This document shows positions 18,215 to 26,711 of a DNA stretch of 64,000 nucleotides, piece by piece. The notes beneath the pieces are model-generated. The model was not told the origin of the DNA. It searched no databases and saw only the letters and a program-made list of their open reading frames with translations. The position numbers and the translations under genes were made by a program. Position 1 is the stretch's first letter. Each line of letters starts with the position of its first letter. The DNA comes from Dyella sp. 2HG41-7 (GTDB lineage: Bacteria; Pseudomonadota; Gammaproteobacteria; Xanthomonadales; Rhodanobacteraceae), in contig NZ_JAJEJV010000004.1 in NCBI RefSeq assembly GCF_021390675.1, positions 3,782,001-3,846,000 on the forward strand. Reading direction: 5' to 3'.

Positions 18215-19528
18215 ATGATCCGTACGTTTTCCCCGTTGATCGCCGGTTTGCTCGGCATCACTGCGACACTGACGTCCGCTTTCGCGACGCCGGCAACCTC
18301 GACGAGTACGCAACCGTCGGCGGACGTCCATCCGCTGCGGCAAGATGCGACCGATTTGAACGCCACTTCCACACTTCCGCCCGAACGCGTCAAGGCGGCG
18401 CTGGATGCGTACTCGCATTGGTTGGACGTGGTCGCGCAACGCAATGAAGTCGCCGGCATGGCGACCGCGGTCGTGCAAGACAACAAAGTAGTTTTCGAAC
18501 GCACCCTCGGCTATGCGGATACATCGACGCAAGAACCGATCACTCCGGCAACCGTGTTTCGGCTTGCCTCGCTCTCCAAGGCGTTCGCCACCGCCGTTAC
18601 GGGCTTGCTGATCGACGATGGGCGCTTCACCTGGGACACCAAACTCGCCGACGCGCTACCGTTCTTCCAATTGAAGAATGCGCAGGCGTCCAGCCAGGCG
18701 ACGGTCAGGGACATTCTCGGGCAGCGCATTGGGCTTCCGCACAACACGTACGATCAGATGCTGGAAGACAATGTTCCTTATGAGGAACTCGTGCGCAAAC
18801 TCGACGAGGTGACGCTCACCTGCAACGTAGGCGAATGCTACGGCTACCAGAACGTCGCCTTCAGTTTGATCGGCGATTTGATCTATGCCGAAACCGGCGA
18901 CTTCTTCTATCACCAAGTCGACAAGCGGATCTTTTTTCCGCTCGGCATGACCACCGCCAGTTACGGACGCGAAGCGCTGGAAAGCAGCAAGAGCTGGGCG
19001 CGGCCGCATCGTCAGCGCGGCGCGCACGCCTGGGAACCGTTCGATCCGAAGGAAGCGTATTACCGCGTCGCGCCGGCGGCAGGCGTCAACGCGAGTCTGC
19101 GCGATATGGAGCAATGGTTGATCGCGCAGATGGGTGGACGCCCCGATGTGCTGTCGCAACCGCTGCTCGATGTGCTGCACGCGCCAGGCGTACCGACGCC
19201 GGCCGAAACGCACGGCACGCCGTGGCGGCATGCGCGCCTGACCTCCGCCAGCTACGGTCTCGGCTGGCGCGTGTTCACCTATGGCGGCGAGACGATGATC
19301 TTCCACGCCGGCGCGGTCGAGGGTTATCGCACGATGATCGCGTTCTTTCCGAAGTATCACGTCGGCATGGTGTCGATGTGGAACTCCTCCGGCTCCGTTG
19401 GCACCGACCTGATGCCGATGGTATTCGACGCCATGCTCGGTCTGCCGCACGTGGACTGGGCCGGTGTGGAAAGCGATCCTCCCGCCAACCACGCATCGCC
19501 GCGCCGGCATCGTCATCGCGGAAGCTGA
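18215..19528 (+). CDS. Secreted serine hydrolase of the beta-lactamase/class C family
   Basis: 437 residues with a signal peptide (MIRTFSPLIAGLLGITATLTSAFA). Penicillin-binding-fold motifs: SxxK in LASLSKAF (near residue 125), YxN in GYQNVAF (near 210), and HxG in place of KTG in FHAGAVEGYRT (near 368). This is the class C/esterase (EstB-like) pattern, acting in the periplasm as a D-aminopeptidase, esterase or beta-lactamase. A true AmpC usually has KTG, so antibiotic resistance should not be assumed. The gene stands alone between GMC and the convergent tonB-like gene, ending before a hairpin. Confidence 0.88.
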   Translation: MIRTFSPLIAGLLGITATLTSAFATPATSTSTQPSADVHPLRQDATDLNATSTLPPERVKAALDAYSHWLDVVAQRNEVAGMATAVVQDNKVVFERTLGYADTSTQEPITPATVFRLASLSKAFATAVTGLLIDDGRFTWDTKLADALPFFQLKNAQASSQATVRDILGQRIGLPHNTYDQMLEDNVPYEELVRKLDEVTLTCNVGECYGYQNVAFSLIGDLIYAETGDFFYHQVDKRIFFPLGMTTASYGREALESSKSWARPHRQRGAHAWEPFDPKEAYYRVAPAAGVNASLRDMEQWLIAQMGGRPDVLSQPLLDVLHAPGVPTPAETHGTPWRHARLTSASYGLGWRVFTYGGETMIFHAGAVEGYRTMIAFFPKYHVGMVSMWNSSGSVGTDLMPMVFDAMLGLPHVDWAGVESDPPANHASPRRHRHRGS

Positions 19529-19565
19529 TCCGACCTTTCGCGTGCTTGCGCGGACCGCCTAAAAG

Positions 19566-19598
19566 CGAAGAGGCGAAACCCTAGGGTCCGCCTCTTCG
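19566..19598. terminator. Hairpin between convergent genes
   Basis: Perfect 10-bp stem CGAAGAGGCG / CGCCTCTTCG, with an inner ACCCTAGGGT palindrome in the loop. It lies between the serine hydrolase and the convergent tonB-like gene. No long T-tract follows in either direction. Confidence 0.5.
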
Positions 19599-19622
19599 TC
19601 TCTTCCAGTATCGGCAGAACGC

Positions 19623-20672
19623 TTACTGCGAACTGCTCAGCTTGAACTCGATACGCTTCTGCTGCTGCGCGGCGATCGCGGCGCCGTCGCGCATCGCGGG
19701 CGAGAACTTCGCGCGGCGGATCGCATCGATGGCGGCGCTGTCGAACACGTGCCGCGGTTCGGCGCTGACCACCGTGATGTTGGACACGCTGCCGTCCGAA
19801 TTCACCATGTACTGCACATCCACCCAACCTTCCTGGTTGTTGCGAAGCGCGGCGGTCGGATAGCGCGGACGAATGGTGGAGATCGGTATTGCATCGCGCG
19901 TTTCACCACCGCCGCCGCCAGCAGCGGGGGTCGTGGCGGCCACATCGGAGGTTGCGGCAGCTTTTCTGGCTTCGTCTTGCTTGATCTTCTCCTGCTGCGC
20001 AACCTGAGCGGCTTGCTGCTGCGCCGCCTTGTCGGACGCCGCCTTGTCGGCGAGCGCCTTGTCAGACGCAGCCTTATCGGCCGCCGCCTTCTGCGCCGCA
20101 AGTTCCGCCTGATGCTGTTGGTCGAGCTGCTTCTGCTGCTGCTCGTCGAGCGTCTTGCGCTGCGCGTCGAGCTTGGAGCGCAAGATCGTCAACGTGTAGT
20201 TGGTGGGATCGACCTTCGACAGCAAGTCGATCTCGCGATCGGCTTCGCTGAATTGGCGCTGGTTGATCGCCTGCTCCACGTTGCTCGCCGCAAACGGGAA
20301 CGTTTCGCGCAGCGCGTCCGCCGCGACCTGATTGCCTGGTTGCTTCTGCAACACCTTGAGATAGAACTCGAAGGCGTTGTTGCCGGCCGGCGCAATCACG
20401 CGCTGCTGGTTCATCGCGCTGCGGGCTTCGGTCAGAAGATCGTTAAGGCTCATCGCCTCCACATTGACCGGCGCCGCCTGTTGGCTAACGGCGACGGGCG
20501 TGGACGGATGTCCGCCCTGATCGACGCTCACCATGTCCTCATGCGGCTTGATGATGAGGAACCATGACAGAACGGCCAAGATTCCAACGACGACAAGAAT
20601 CGCGATGGTGACGGGCTTAATCGCCCCGCGCGCACGCGAGCGCGCATAACGCATGTTATTTCGGGTATCCAT
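19623..20672 (-). CDS. TonB C-terminal domain protein with TolA-like stalk
   Basis: 349 residues. One transmembrane helix (about 20-41, IAILVVVGILAVLSWFLII) is followed by a helical periplasmic region and a Lys/Ala/Gln-rich coiled coil (about 160-235, with units such as AADKAASDKALADKAASD). A C-terminal TonB domain follows (about 265-345: RPRYPTAALRNNQEGWVDVQY, then FDSAAIDAIRRAKFSPA). TonB proteins couple inner-membrane proton-motive force to outer-membrane transport; the stalk resembles TolA. No exbB/exbD or receptor gene adjoins, so the partner complex is unknown. The stalk is helical instead of Pro-rich, unlike classic TonB. The ATG at 20672 gives a short cytoplasmic tail. Confidence 0.85.
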   Translation of the reverse strand: MDTRNNMRYARSRARGAIKPVTIAILVVVGILAVLSWFLIIKPHEDMVSVDQGGHPSTPVAVSQQAAPVNVEAMSLNDLLTEARSAMNQQRVIAPAGNNAFEFYLKVLQKQPGNQVAADALRETFPFAASNVEQAINQRQFSEADREIDLLSKVDPTNYTLTILRSKLDAQRKTLDEQQQKQLDQQHQAELAAQKAAADKAASDKALADKAASDKAAQQQAAQVAQQEKIKQDEARKAAATSDVAATTPAAGGGGGETRDAIPISTIRPRYPTAALRNNQEGWVDVQYMVNSDGSVSNITVVSAEPRHVFDSAAIDAIRRAKFSPAMRDGAAIAAQQQKRIEFKLSSSQ

Positions 20673-21067
20673 GATTTCTCACTAACTGCGTGGCATCAGA
20701 TACCCGCGCTTCCCCCCTGTTATCCAGGAGCGGCTTTCCCCCAAGGTTCGCCGCGGCGCGGATGGATCAAAGGTATCGCGATTGGGTCGACACGGCAAAT
20801 GTGGGGTGGTTCACGGAAGTTTGAGGCCTGAGCGGGCGGGTCGCCGGTGCCGGCGGGGGCTCACTAAAAGGTCGCACTCATTCTCTTATTCCGGAGCGAG
20901 AGAGCCCGTACCTATGCTCATTTTCCGGGGCGGAAAATGAAGGACGAAAAATGCAGCCCCCAAAATGAAGCGTCCCGGCACATGGCCGGGACGAAACGCT
21001 TTTCGAAGCACCTCCCCGCGCTGGGCACCGCAGGGAGACAAATCGATAGAACGTCTAATTGTTATGC
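20673..21067. other. Intergenic region with two hairpins, no gene seen
   Basis: 395 bp between the tonB-like gene and the metJ-like gene, both on the minus strand. It holds the tonB-like upstream region, a hairpin at 20918-20940 (TCATTTTCCG / CGGAAAATGA, 3-nt loop) and the terminator-like hairpin at 20971-20993. No coding frame is convincing. Confidence 0.6.
20971..20993 (-). terminator. Terminator-like hairpin after the metJ/H1-like gene
   Basis: 9-bp stem CGTCCCGGC / GCCGGGACG with a 5-nt loop, about 75 nt downstream of the minus-strand stop at 21068. In the minus direction it is followed by CTTCATTTTG, a weak T-tract. Confidence 0.5.
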
Positions 21068-21589
21068 TTACTTCTTGGCCTTGGAGGTCTTGGTAGCCTT
21101 CACAACCTTGGCAGCAGCAGCCTTCTTGGCAGTGCGCTTACGCGTTGCCTTCTTGGCGGTTTTCTTTGCACCAACGCGCTTGGCGCTGGCCTTCTTCGCG
21201 CCTACGCGCTTTGCTGCCTTCTTGGCAGTCTTGCGCACGGTGCGCTTCTTAGCGGTGGCCTTCTTGGCGACCGGCCGCTTAGCGGCGGCTTTACGGGTGG
21301 ATTTCTTGGCAGCTTTCTTAGCCGATTTCCTAGCAGTTTTCTTGGCAGTGGCCATAGTTCGTCTTAGCTCCTCATCAGTTGGCAGTGGTTGCCCAGTAAA
21401 AGCGTGGAGGAACGCCTCAACCAGCAAATCGCTGTTCGTGGCGTGCCTCAAATTGTTGACCTGTCGGTAAGTGCGGAGGTCCGACAAGAGTCGCAATACG
21501 TGCATTGGGATCGATACAGTGATCTTTCTCACCGCGCCGGATTTTTCGCCGTGCTCTATGTATGGCTTGATGAATTTCGATGCCACCAT
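21068..21589 (-). CDS. MetJ-like repressor domain fused to a histone H1-like Lys/Ala tail
   Basis: 173 residues in one uninterrupted frame. Residues 1-78 match the methionine repressor Met[15 protein letters not shown] (DNA-contacting beta strand of the ribbon-helix-helix), then [19 protein letters not shown] and [17 protein letters not shown]. From Met79 the native MetJ C-terminus is replaced by 95 residues of AKKA/RKTA-type sequence, about one third Lys, with no Asp or Glu and a duplicated RVGAKK unit, like bacterial H1-like proteins (AlgP, Hc1/HctB type). Met79 (codon at 21355-21353) could also be an internal start for a free H1-like protein; GAGGAG lies about 12 nt before it, slightly far. 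The full-length ATG at 21589 has GGGGAA upstream and a good promoter. It probably binds DNA; whether it represses met genes, compacts the nucleoid, or both is unknown. Confidence 0.85.
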   Translation of the reverse strand: MVASKFIKPYIEHGEKSGAVRKITVSIPMHVLRLLSDLRTYRQVNNLRHATNSDLLVEAFLHAFTGQPLPTDEELRRTMATAKKTARKSAKKAAKKSTRKAAAKRPVAKKATAKKRTVRKTAKKAAKRVGAKKASAKRVGAKKTAKKATRKRTAKKAAAAKVVKATKTSKAKK

Positions 21590-21617
21590 TGTTACCGTTC
21601 CCCGTTATATGGTGCGA

Positions 21618-21646
21618 AAGCTATTCCTGAACATTTCAACTGTCAA
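21618..21646 (-). promoter_or_regulatory. Sigma-70 promoter of the metJ/H1-like gene
   Basis: On the minus strand, a perfect -35 TTGACA (21646-21641) is separated by exactly 17 nt from TAGCTT (21623-21618, 3 of 6 to consensus). Transcription would begin near 21611, giving a leader of about 22 nt. No tandem met box (AGACGTCT-like) is recognisable nearby. Confidence 0.55.
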
Positions 21647-22126
21647 TTGATTTTTGCCATGAAATCAATCTCTTCGACCTGAAGCCCCACCGATGACACG
21701 GGTCCGCGAGGAGATTTTTTCATTGCAAATTTCATTGCCGATACGACTAAATGCATTCAAGGAATCGGTTTCGTTGATTTTTAAAAAAGGCCAAAAACAA
21801 GCTAAAAACAGCGATTTTTCTCATTCGCCTTGATACACGCATATGCGTAATGCAATGCGCATCGCAACGCCGCGCAACCGCTCGCTCCGACCGCCTGATA
21901 GGGGTCATTCGGAGCATGAACGAATTTAGACCGGAACGTGCCGCGACGGACGCCAAAAGTCGTCCCGAACACCCCGAACACCCTCGATGCACACCTGAGC
22001 GACGCGCCGCCGACCAACTTCAACAGACGATCGATGCGCATCCGAGCGACGTCCGTCATCCATTTTTTTCTTGGTGCACGCGACGTCGATTTTTTGTTTT
22101 TCGCTCGGTGCGAGAACCGTCGATAC
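21647..22126. other. AT-richer intergenic region, no gene supported
   Basis: 480 bp between the metJ-like promoter and the gcvH terminator. Its left half is distinctly AT-richer than the neighbourhood, with A and T runs. It holds two small palindromes, ACGCATATGCGT (21837-21848) and ATGCGCAT (21855-21862). Short frames here lack ribosome binding sites and protein-like composition. Confidence 0.55.
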
Positions 22127-22154
22127 GATAACGGCCGCCAAGGCGGCCGTTATC
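22127..22154 (-). terminator. Strong hairpin downstream of gcvH
   Basis: 13-bp perfect inverted repeat GATAACGGCCGCC / GGCGGCCGTTATC separated by 2 nt, 20 nt beyond the gcvH stop. No immediate T-tract on the minus strand. Confidence 0.55.
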
Positions 22155-22174
22155 CAAAGCGAGCGGATCGAGCG

Positions 22175-22576
22175 TCAGTGATCTTCGTTTTCGATCAGTT
22201 CGGCATAGGCATCGGCGTCGAGCAGTTCGTTCAGTTCGGCGCGATCGCTGGCCTTTACCACGAACAACCAACCGTCGCCGTAAGCGTCTTCGTTGATGGT
22301 TTCGGGCTTGTCGCTGAGGATCTCGTTGACCTCAACCACCTCGCCGGATACCGGCGAATAGATGTCGGAAGCGGCCTTGACCGATTCCACCGTCGCGGCG
22401 CTGGTGCCGGCCTGCACGCTGGCGCCGATTTCCGGCAATTCGACGTACACCAGGTCGCCGAGCTGCTCTTGCGCATGGTTGGAGATACCCACGCGAATCA
22501 ACCCATTGTCTTCGACACGGGCCCACTCGTGGGACTTGAGGAATTTCAGATCGCCGGGAATCTCGCTCGCGCTCAT
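22175..22576 (-). CDS. gcvH: Glycine cleavage system H protein
   Basis: 133 residues, normal length. GcvH carries the lipoyl arm that shuttles the aminomethyl group from glycine between the P, T and L proteins. The lipoylated Lys is Lys67 in [20 protein letters not shown] and [20 protein letters not shown] are family signatures. It lies 111 nt downstream of gcvT in the same direction, with an inverted repeat between them. gcvP is not in the window. Confidence 0.97.
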   Translation of the reverse strand: MSASEIPGDLKFLKSHEWARVEDNGLIRVGISNHAQEQLGDLVYVELPEIGASVQAGTSAATVESVKAASDIYSPVSGEVVEVNEILSDKPETINEDAYGDGWLFVVKASDRAELNELLDADAYAELIENEDH

Positions 22577-22644
22577 GGTCGGGTCCAGTCGTTAATGTCG
22601 ATCAAAGGTTGGAGAAACAAATTCTAACTGCGTACGTCGTGCGA

Positions 22645-22676
22645 TGGGACACCCTAGGCGTACGCCGTGTGTCCCA
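22645..22676 (-). promoter_or_regulatory. Inverted repeat between gcvT and gcvH
   Basis: Outer arms TGGGACAC / GTGTCCCA enclose an inner palindrome GGCGTACGCC, together a long imperfect stem beginning 12 nt past the gcvT stop. It may attenuate or process the gcvT-gcvH transcript or stabilise its 3' end. Confidence 0.4.
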
Positions 22677-22687
22677 GCACCCGATGG

Positions 22688-23788
22688 TTAGATACCTTCG
22701 CAGGCTTTGCCGTCGCGCACAAACGGAAACTTCACGATGCGCACCGGCACTTCACGTCCACGAATATCGACGCGCACATCCCCGGTCACGCCCGACGGAA
22801 TGCGCGCGAAGGCCACCGACTTATTCAGCGTCGGTGCGAAGCCGCCGGAAAGAATTTCGCCGTCGCCTTGCGGGGTCAGCACTTTCTGACCGTGACGCAG
22901 TACGCCTTTGTCATCCAGCACCAATCCGACCATCGCGTGCGGCACGCCATGCGCTTTTTGCGCTTCCAGCGCCTTGCGGCCAATGAAGTCGCGTCCTTCG
23001 TCGAGCGCGATGGTCCAGGCCAGCGCGGCCTCCCACGGCGTCACGTTTTCGTCCATGTCCTGGCCATAGAGATTCATGCCGGCTTCCAGGCGCAGCGTGT
23101 CGCGCGCACCCAATCCGCACGGCGCGACGCCGGCGGCCGACAATGCATTCCACAAGGCGACAGCCTGGTCTTCGGGCACGATGATCTCGAAACCGTCTTC
23201 GCCCGTGTAACCGGTGCGCGCCACGAACAACGGCACGCCGTGCGGACCTTGCGCGGCGGCGGCGGCAAAACGGCCGAGCTTTTCGATGCGCGCCCGATCC
23301 ACTTCGTGCAACAGCGCGATGAGCTTGGCGCGCGCGTTGGGACCTTGCACGGCGATCATGGCGAAGTCGGGACGCTCCTGCACAGCGACGTTGAACGCTT
23401 TTGCCTGCTGCTCGATCCACGCCAGATCTTTGTCGCGCGTGGCGGCGTTGACCACCAGCCGGAAAAATTCGTCACCGAGGAAATAGACGATGAGGTCGTC
23501 GATCACCCCGCCCTGCTCGTTAAGCATGCACGAATACAACGCCTTGCCCTGCACCTTGAGCTTGTCGACGCTGTTGGCCAGCAGGTGACGCAGGAAGTCG
23601 CGCGTGCGTGCGCCGTGCAGGTCGACCACCGTCATATGCGACACGTCGAACATGCCCGCATCGCGGCGCACGGCATGATGCTCTTCGATCTGCGAGCCGT
23701 AGCTGATCGGCATGTCCCAGCCACCGAAATCGACCATGCGCGCACCGAGTTCGCGATGGGTAGCGTTGAGTACGGTCTTCTGGGTCAT
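22688..23788 (-). CDS. gcvT: Glycine cleavage system aminomethyltransferase (T protein)
   Basis: 366 residues. GcvT transfers the methylene group from aminomethyl-GcvH to tetrahydrofolate and releases ammonia. Signatures: [23 protein letters not shown] near the N-terminus, [13 protein letters not shown], and [13 protein letters not shown] near residue 195. The domain order is that of the family, ending [15 protein letters not shown]. It is followed by gcvH. The 80 bp upstream are too short for, and do not resemble, a tandem glycine riboswitch. Confidence 0.97.
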   Translation of the reverse strand: MTQKTVLNATHRELGARMVDFGGWDMPISYGSQIEEHHAVRRDAGMFDVSHMTVVDLHGARTRDFLRHLLANSVDKLKVQGKALYSCMLNEQGGVIDDLIVYFLGDEFFRLVVNAATRDKDLAWIEQQAKAFNVAVQERPDFAMIAVQGPNARAKLIALLHEVDRARIEKLGRFAAAAAQGPHGVPLFVARTGYTGEDGFEIIVPEDQAVALWNALSAAGVAPCGLGARDTLRLEAGMNLYGQDMDENVTPWEAALAWTIALDEGRDFIGRKALEAQKAHGVPHAMVGLVLDDKGVLRHGQKVLTPQGDGEILSGGFAPTLNKSVAFARIPSGVTGDVRVDIRGREVPVRIVKFPFVRDGKACEGI

Positions 23789-23869
23789 TGCAGGCCTGCG
23801 AAAGTAAGGGGGAGACGAAGGGACCCCGCATTATCTCCGCCGCAGCGCATCAATCCAAGTTGCAGGGCG

Positions 23870-24484
23870 TCATGGACGGATCAATCGGAAGGTCAGATTC
23901 ATGCGCATCCCGATCACGACGGCGTTTTTCGGCACATCGTGCTGGTAGTGACGCTGCGTATCGCCGGCCATGCAAAGCAGGCTGCCGTGCGATAGCGGCA
24001 AGCCGACCGGGTCGACACGGTGTCCACGGGGGACACGACGACGGAAGCGGAAGCGTCGCTCCGCACCGAGGCTCAACGAGGCGATTACCGGCTGCGATCC
24101 GAGTTCGGGCTCGTCGTCGCTATGCCAGCCCATCGAGTCCTGGCCGCCGCGATAAAGATTGGCCAGCACGCTGTTAAAACGCGCGCCGCAGGCGTTCTCC
24201 AAACGTCCACGCAGCGCATGCAACGACGGCGTCCAAGGCCTGGGTTCGAAGCGCGTGCGCGAATACGAATACGTCGCGTCGGGATCGCCGATCCAACAAC
24301 TCAGTCGCGGCGCGTCCACGTCGCGCCCGAAGATGCGCAGACGATGTTGTTCCCAGGGGATTTCTTCCCATAAACGCGCGAGCAACGCATCGGCTTCGTC
24401 ATGATCGAGCCACGTCGCCGCGTAGCGTACATCGGCATCGAGCAGCGGCAAGCGCTGCCAGGTATCGCCGATCCAATCAGCCAT
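23870..24484 (-). CDS. alkB: AlkB-family 2-oxoglutarate/Fe(II) dioxygenase
   Basis: 204 residues from the ATG at 24484, which overlaps the end of the upstream methyltransferase gene by 8 nt; the open frame continues upstream. AlkB proteins remove methyl groups from N1-methyladenine and N3-methylcytosine, releasing formaldehyde. The iron ligands are visible: HxD in GWHSDDEPELG, distal His in RHYQHDVPK, then RMNLTFR with the 2-oxoglutarate-binding Arg. NLYRGGQDSMGWHSDDE matches the AlkB/ALKBH2-like group. The tight overlap implies coexpression with a membrane-lipid type methyltransferase. Substrate (nucleic acid or other) is not proven. Confidence 0.9.
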   Translation of the reverse strand: MADWIGDTWQRLPLLDADVRYAATWLDHDEADALLARLWEEIPWEQHRLRIFGRDVDAPRLSCWIGDPDATYSYSRTRFEPRPWTPSLHALRGRLENACGARFNSVLANLYRGGQDSMGWHSDDEPELGSQPVIASLSLGAERRFRFRRRVPRGHRVDPVGLPLSHGSLLCMAGDTQRHYQHDVPKNAVVIGMRMNLTFRLIRP

Positions 24485-25064
24485 CGTCGCGCCTATAGGT
24501 GTACACCTGCGCCGGCGGCAGATTGCGCCATACCATGCCCACACGGTTGCAACGCAACCGCAGTTGCCGACACACACGCTCATCCAGCGGGCTGCGCCAA
24601 CCGTAGGTGTATTGCACGAAAACGCCGCCGGGTCGAAGCACGGCGAACGCGGCGGAAAGGATATCGTGCTGAAGCTCCGGCGGCATGTTCAGCAAACCGA
24701 GACTGCTGAGAATGGCGTCCGCGCCTTCCGGCGCCAGCACGCCGGTGCGTCGCGCAAGTTCGTTGACGTGTCGCGCATCCGCGCAAAGCACATGCGCCTG
24801 CGGAAACCGTCGACGCAGGATGCCGTGCAAGGTGGCATTCATCTCCAGCACCAACAATTGCGCGGCCGAAACGCCGTGCTGCAATAGCGCTTCCGTGATC
24901 ACGCCGGTACCGGCGCCCAGTTCGATCACACAGTCCGCCTGCGCAGGCATCGCGGCCACCATCATGCGCGCCAAGGGACGGCCAGACGGCAGCACCGAGG
25001 CCATTTCCAGCGGATGCTTGATCCATTCGCGAAAAAACGTGAGTTGTTGCGTATACGCGGTCAT
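24477..25064 (-). CDS. SAM-dependent methyltransferase (phospholipid N-methyltransferase-like)
   Basis: 195 residues from the ATG at 25064; a TTG at 25091 would add 9. The Rossmann motif I is VIELGAGTGVITEALL (near 45-60), and motif II is around LLVLEMNATL. The N-terminal FFREWIKHPLEMASVLPSGRPLARMM resembles PmtA-type phosphatidylethanolamine methyltransferases and the related KsgA-like group, in which a KHP.....SVLPSS segment precedes the SAM site. No clear ribosome binding site. It overlaps alkB by 8 nt. Lipid methylation is a family-based guess. Confidence 0.82.
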   Translation of the reverse strand: MTAYTQQLTFFREWIKHPLEMASVLPSGRPLARMMVAAMPAQADCVIELGAGTGVITEALLQHGVSAAQLLVLEMNATLHGILRRRFPQAHVLCADARHVNELARRTGVLAPEGADAILSSLGLLNMPPELQHDILSAAFAVLRPGGVFVQYTYGWRSPLDERVCRQLRLRCNRVGMVWRNLPPAQVYTYRRDDG

Positions 25065-25148
25065 AAGGGGATATGTGGACGTTTTTCCCAACTTTACCCG
25101 GCGTACCGTAACAAAACGTTGTCAAGTCACGGGTTCGTCAAGCCCGCG

Positions 25149-26546
25149 TCAAGGGATGATGGGGTAATCGGGTGTGACGTCCAGCGTGGCCGACCAGACG
25201 GCCGCCAACTCAAGCAAGCGCAAATCCGAACCGCGTGCGCCCACCAACTGCATGCCGATCGGCAGTCCATTGGGCAGCGTGCCCATCGGAATGCTTACCG
25301 CTGGACATCCCGCAAGGTTCGCGAAGCTGGTGAGATCGGCCTGCGTATCGGGCACCGGTCCGTCGAGCGGGAACGCGCCTTGCGGGGTGGTGGGCATCAC
25401 CAGCACATCGATCTGTGCGAAGAGTCTGCGCATCTTCAACGTGGCCGCGTCGAGCACGCGATCGGCCTCGGCGTAATCGGCGGCCGTTTTGCGCGCGGCG
25501 TAGTCGAGCATGCGACGAAACGACGACGACACCGGATGTTGCGTGTTGGCAAGTTGCGCGCTGAACGTGCCGAGCATTTCCGATTCCATCAACAGCAAAC
25601 CGGCACGACGCGCACGCGCGAAATGCCAATCGTCGAAATCGACGGTGCGGCATTCGCCCAGTTCGCGATCGAGCTTTTGCAGCGCAGCCTCGAAGACATC
25701 GATCACATCCTGTTGTACGCCGAGCGCAGCAAGATTGGGCAACACACCGCAGCGCAATTTGCCCGGCTCCCAATCCGGCAGCGACAACGCGACGCGACGA
25801 CGGCGCGACCGCGCATCTTCCGCGTCGTAGCCGGCCAACACTTGCAGCAACACGGTGAGATCGTCGACACCGCGCGCAATCAAGCCGACGGCATCCAGAC
25901 GACGCGCCGCCGGCGCCATGCCGCGCGCTGAAATTTCGCCTTGCGTGGGCTTCAATGCAAACACGCCGCAATAGCTGGCCGGGATGCGAATCGAACCCAA
26001 GCTGTCCGAACCGATCGCCGCCACCGCAAGACCCGAAGCGACAGCCGCCGCCGCGCCGCCCGACGATCCACCCGCCGTATAACCGTTACGAAACGGATTG
26101 TGCGTCGGCCCGGTATGCGGATTGTTGGTCACGGCGCCGAGCGCGCCTTCATCCATATTGGTTTTGCCGGCGAGCACCGCGCCCGACGCGCGCAAGCGCG
26201 CCACCACATGCGCGTCTTGTTCGGCGGGCTGCTCGGAACTTGGCATGCCCGAGCGCGTAGGCCAGCCAGCGATGTCGAAGTTATCTTTGATCGCAATCGG
26301 CACGCCGTCCAACCGACCGATCACGCCATCGCGCCGTCGCAGTTCGGCCATGCGCGCCTGCTCGGTGAACAACACCGGACTGACGTCGACATACGCATTG
26401 ATCTGCGGATTGATGCGATCGATGGCGCCGAGATAGACCTCAGCCAGCTTCCCCGGCTGCGTTCGACCGGCGGCCAACCAGTGCAATATCTGGCAGAGCG
26501 TGGCGCGGCGCAGGTCGATATCGGCAATCGGCGGTAGAGAACTCAT
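25149..26546 (-). CDS. Amidase-signature family amidase
   Basis: 465 residues. The Ser-cisSer-Lys triad of the amidase signature family is visible: Lys in GVPIAIKDNFD (near 86), the Gly/Ser-rich GGSSGGAAAAVASG (near 158-171), and GSDSLGSIRIPASYCG (near 178-193), containing the nucleophile. The usual GTDTGGS is here GSDSLGS, a mild variation. It hydrolyses an amide of unknown identity. GatA is unlikely because gatB and gatC are absent and the C-terminal region differs. No signal peptide. It is divergent from the ETF-QO gene, with 165 bp between. Confidence 0.9.
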   Translation of the reverse strand: MSSLPPIADIDLRRATLCQILHWLAAGRTQPGKLAEVYLGAIDRINPQINAYVDVSPVLFTEQARMAELRRRDGVIGRLDGVPIAIKDNFDIAGWPTRSGMPSSEQPAEQDAHVVARLRASGAVLAGKTNMDEGALGAVTNNPHTGPTHNPFRNGYTAGGSSGGAAAAVASGLAVAAIGSDSLGSIRIPASYCGVFALKPTQGEISARGMAPAARRLDAVGLIARGVDDLTVLLQVLAGYDAEDARSRRRRVALSLPDWEPGKLRCGVLPNLAALGVQQDVIDVFEAALQKLDRELGECRTVDFDDWHFARARRAGLLLMESEMLGTFSAQLANTQHPVSSSFRRMLDYAARKTAADYAEADRVLDAATLKMRRLFAQIDVLVMPTTPQGAFPLDGPVPDTQADLTSFANLAGCPAVSIPMGTLPNGLPIGMQLVGARGSDLRLLELAAVWSATLDVTPDYPIIP

Positions 26547-26711
26547 GCACGCTCCGGCGCGGGTTAAATGCGGTTATTTCCCCTACGGTCGCCGGTCCAC
26601 GTACACACAAGTTTGCCGCGCAGTAGGCGAACCCGGAGAATACCGTCCGGACCGCCCCCAGAACCACCATGCGGCCTCTTCACACCCACCACCCCACCGG
26701 AGCCCAACCCC

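Noticed and set aside
18215-19528. AmpC-type antibiotic-resistance beta-lactamase
   Set aside because: SxxK and YxN are present but KTG is replaced by HxG, as in esterases and peptidases of this fold; resistance cannot be claimed.
21068-21355. Separate H1-like gene starting at Met79 of the MetJ fusion
   Set aside because: Possible as an internal start, but the frame is continuous with MetJ and the ribosome binding site is about 12 nt away; kept as an alternative, not a separate gene.
21850-22131. 93-residue plus-strand open frame
   Set aside because: No ribosome binding site, Arg/Pro-rich random composition, and it overlaps the gcvH terminator region.
23789-23869. Glycine riboswitch upstream of gcvT
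   Set aside because: Only about 80 bp are available and no tandem aptamer-like pairing is visible.
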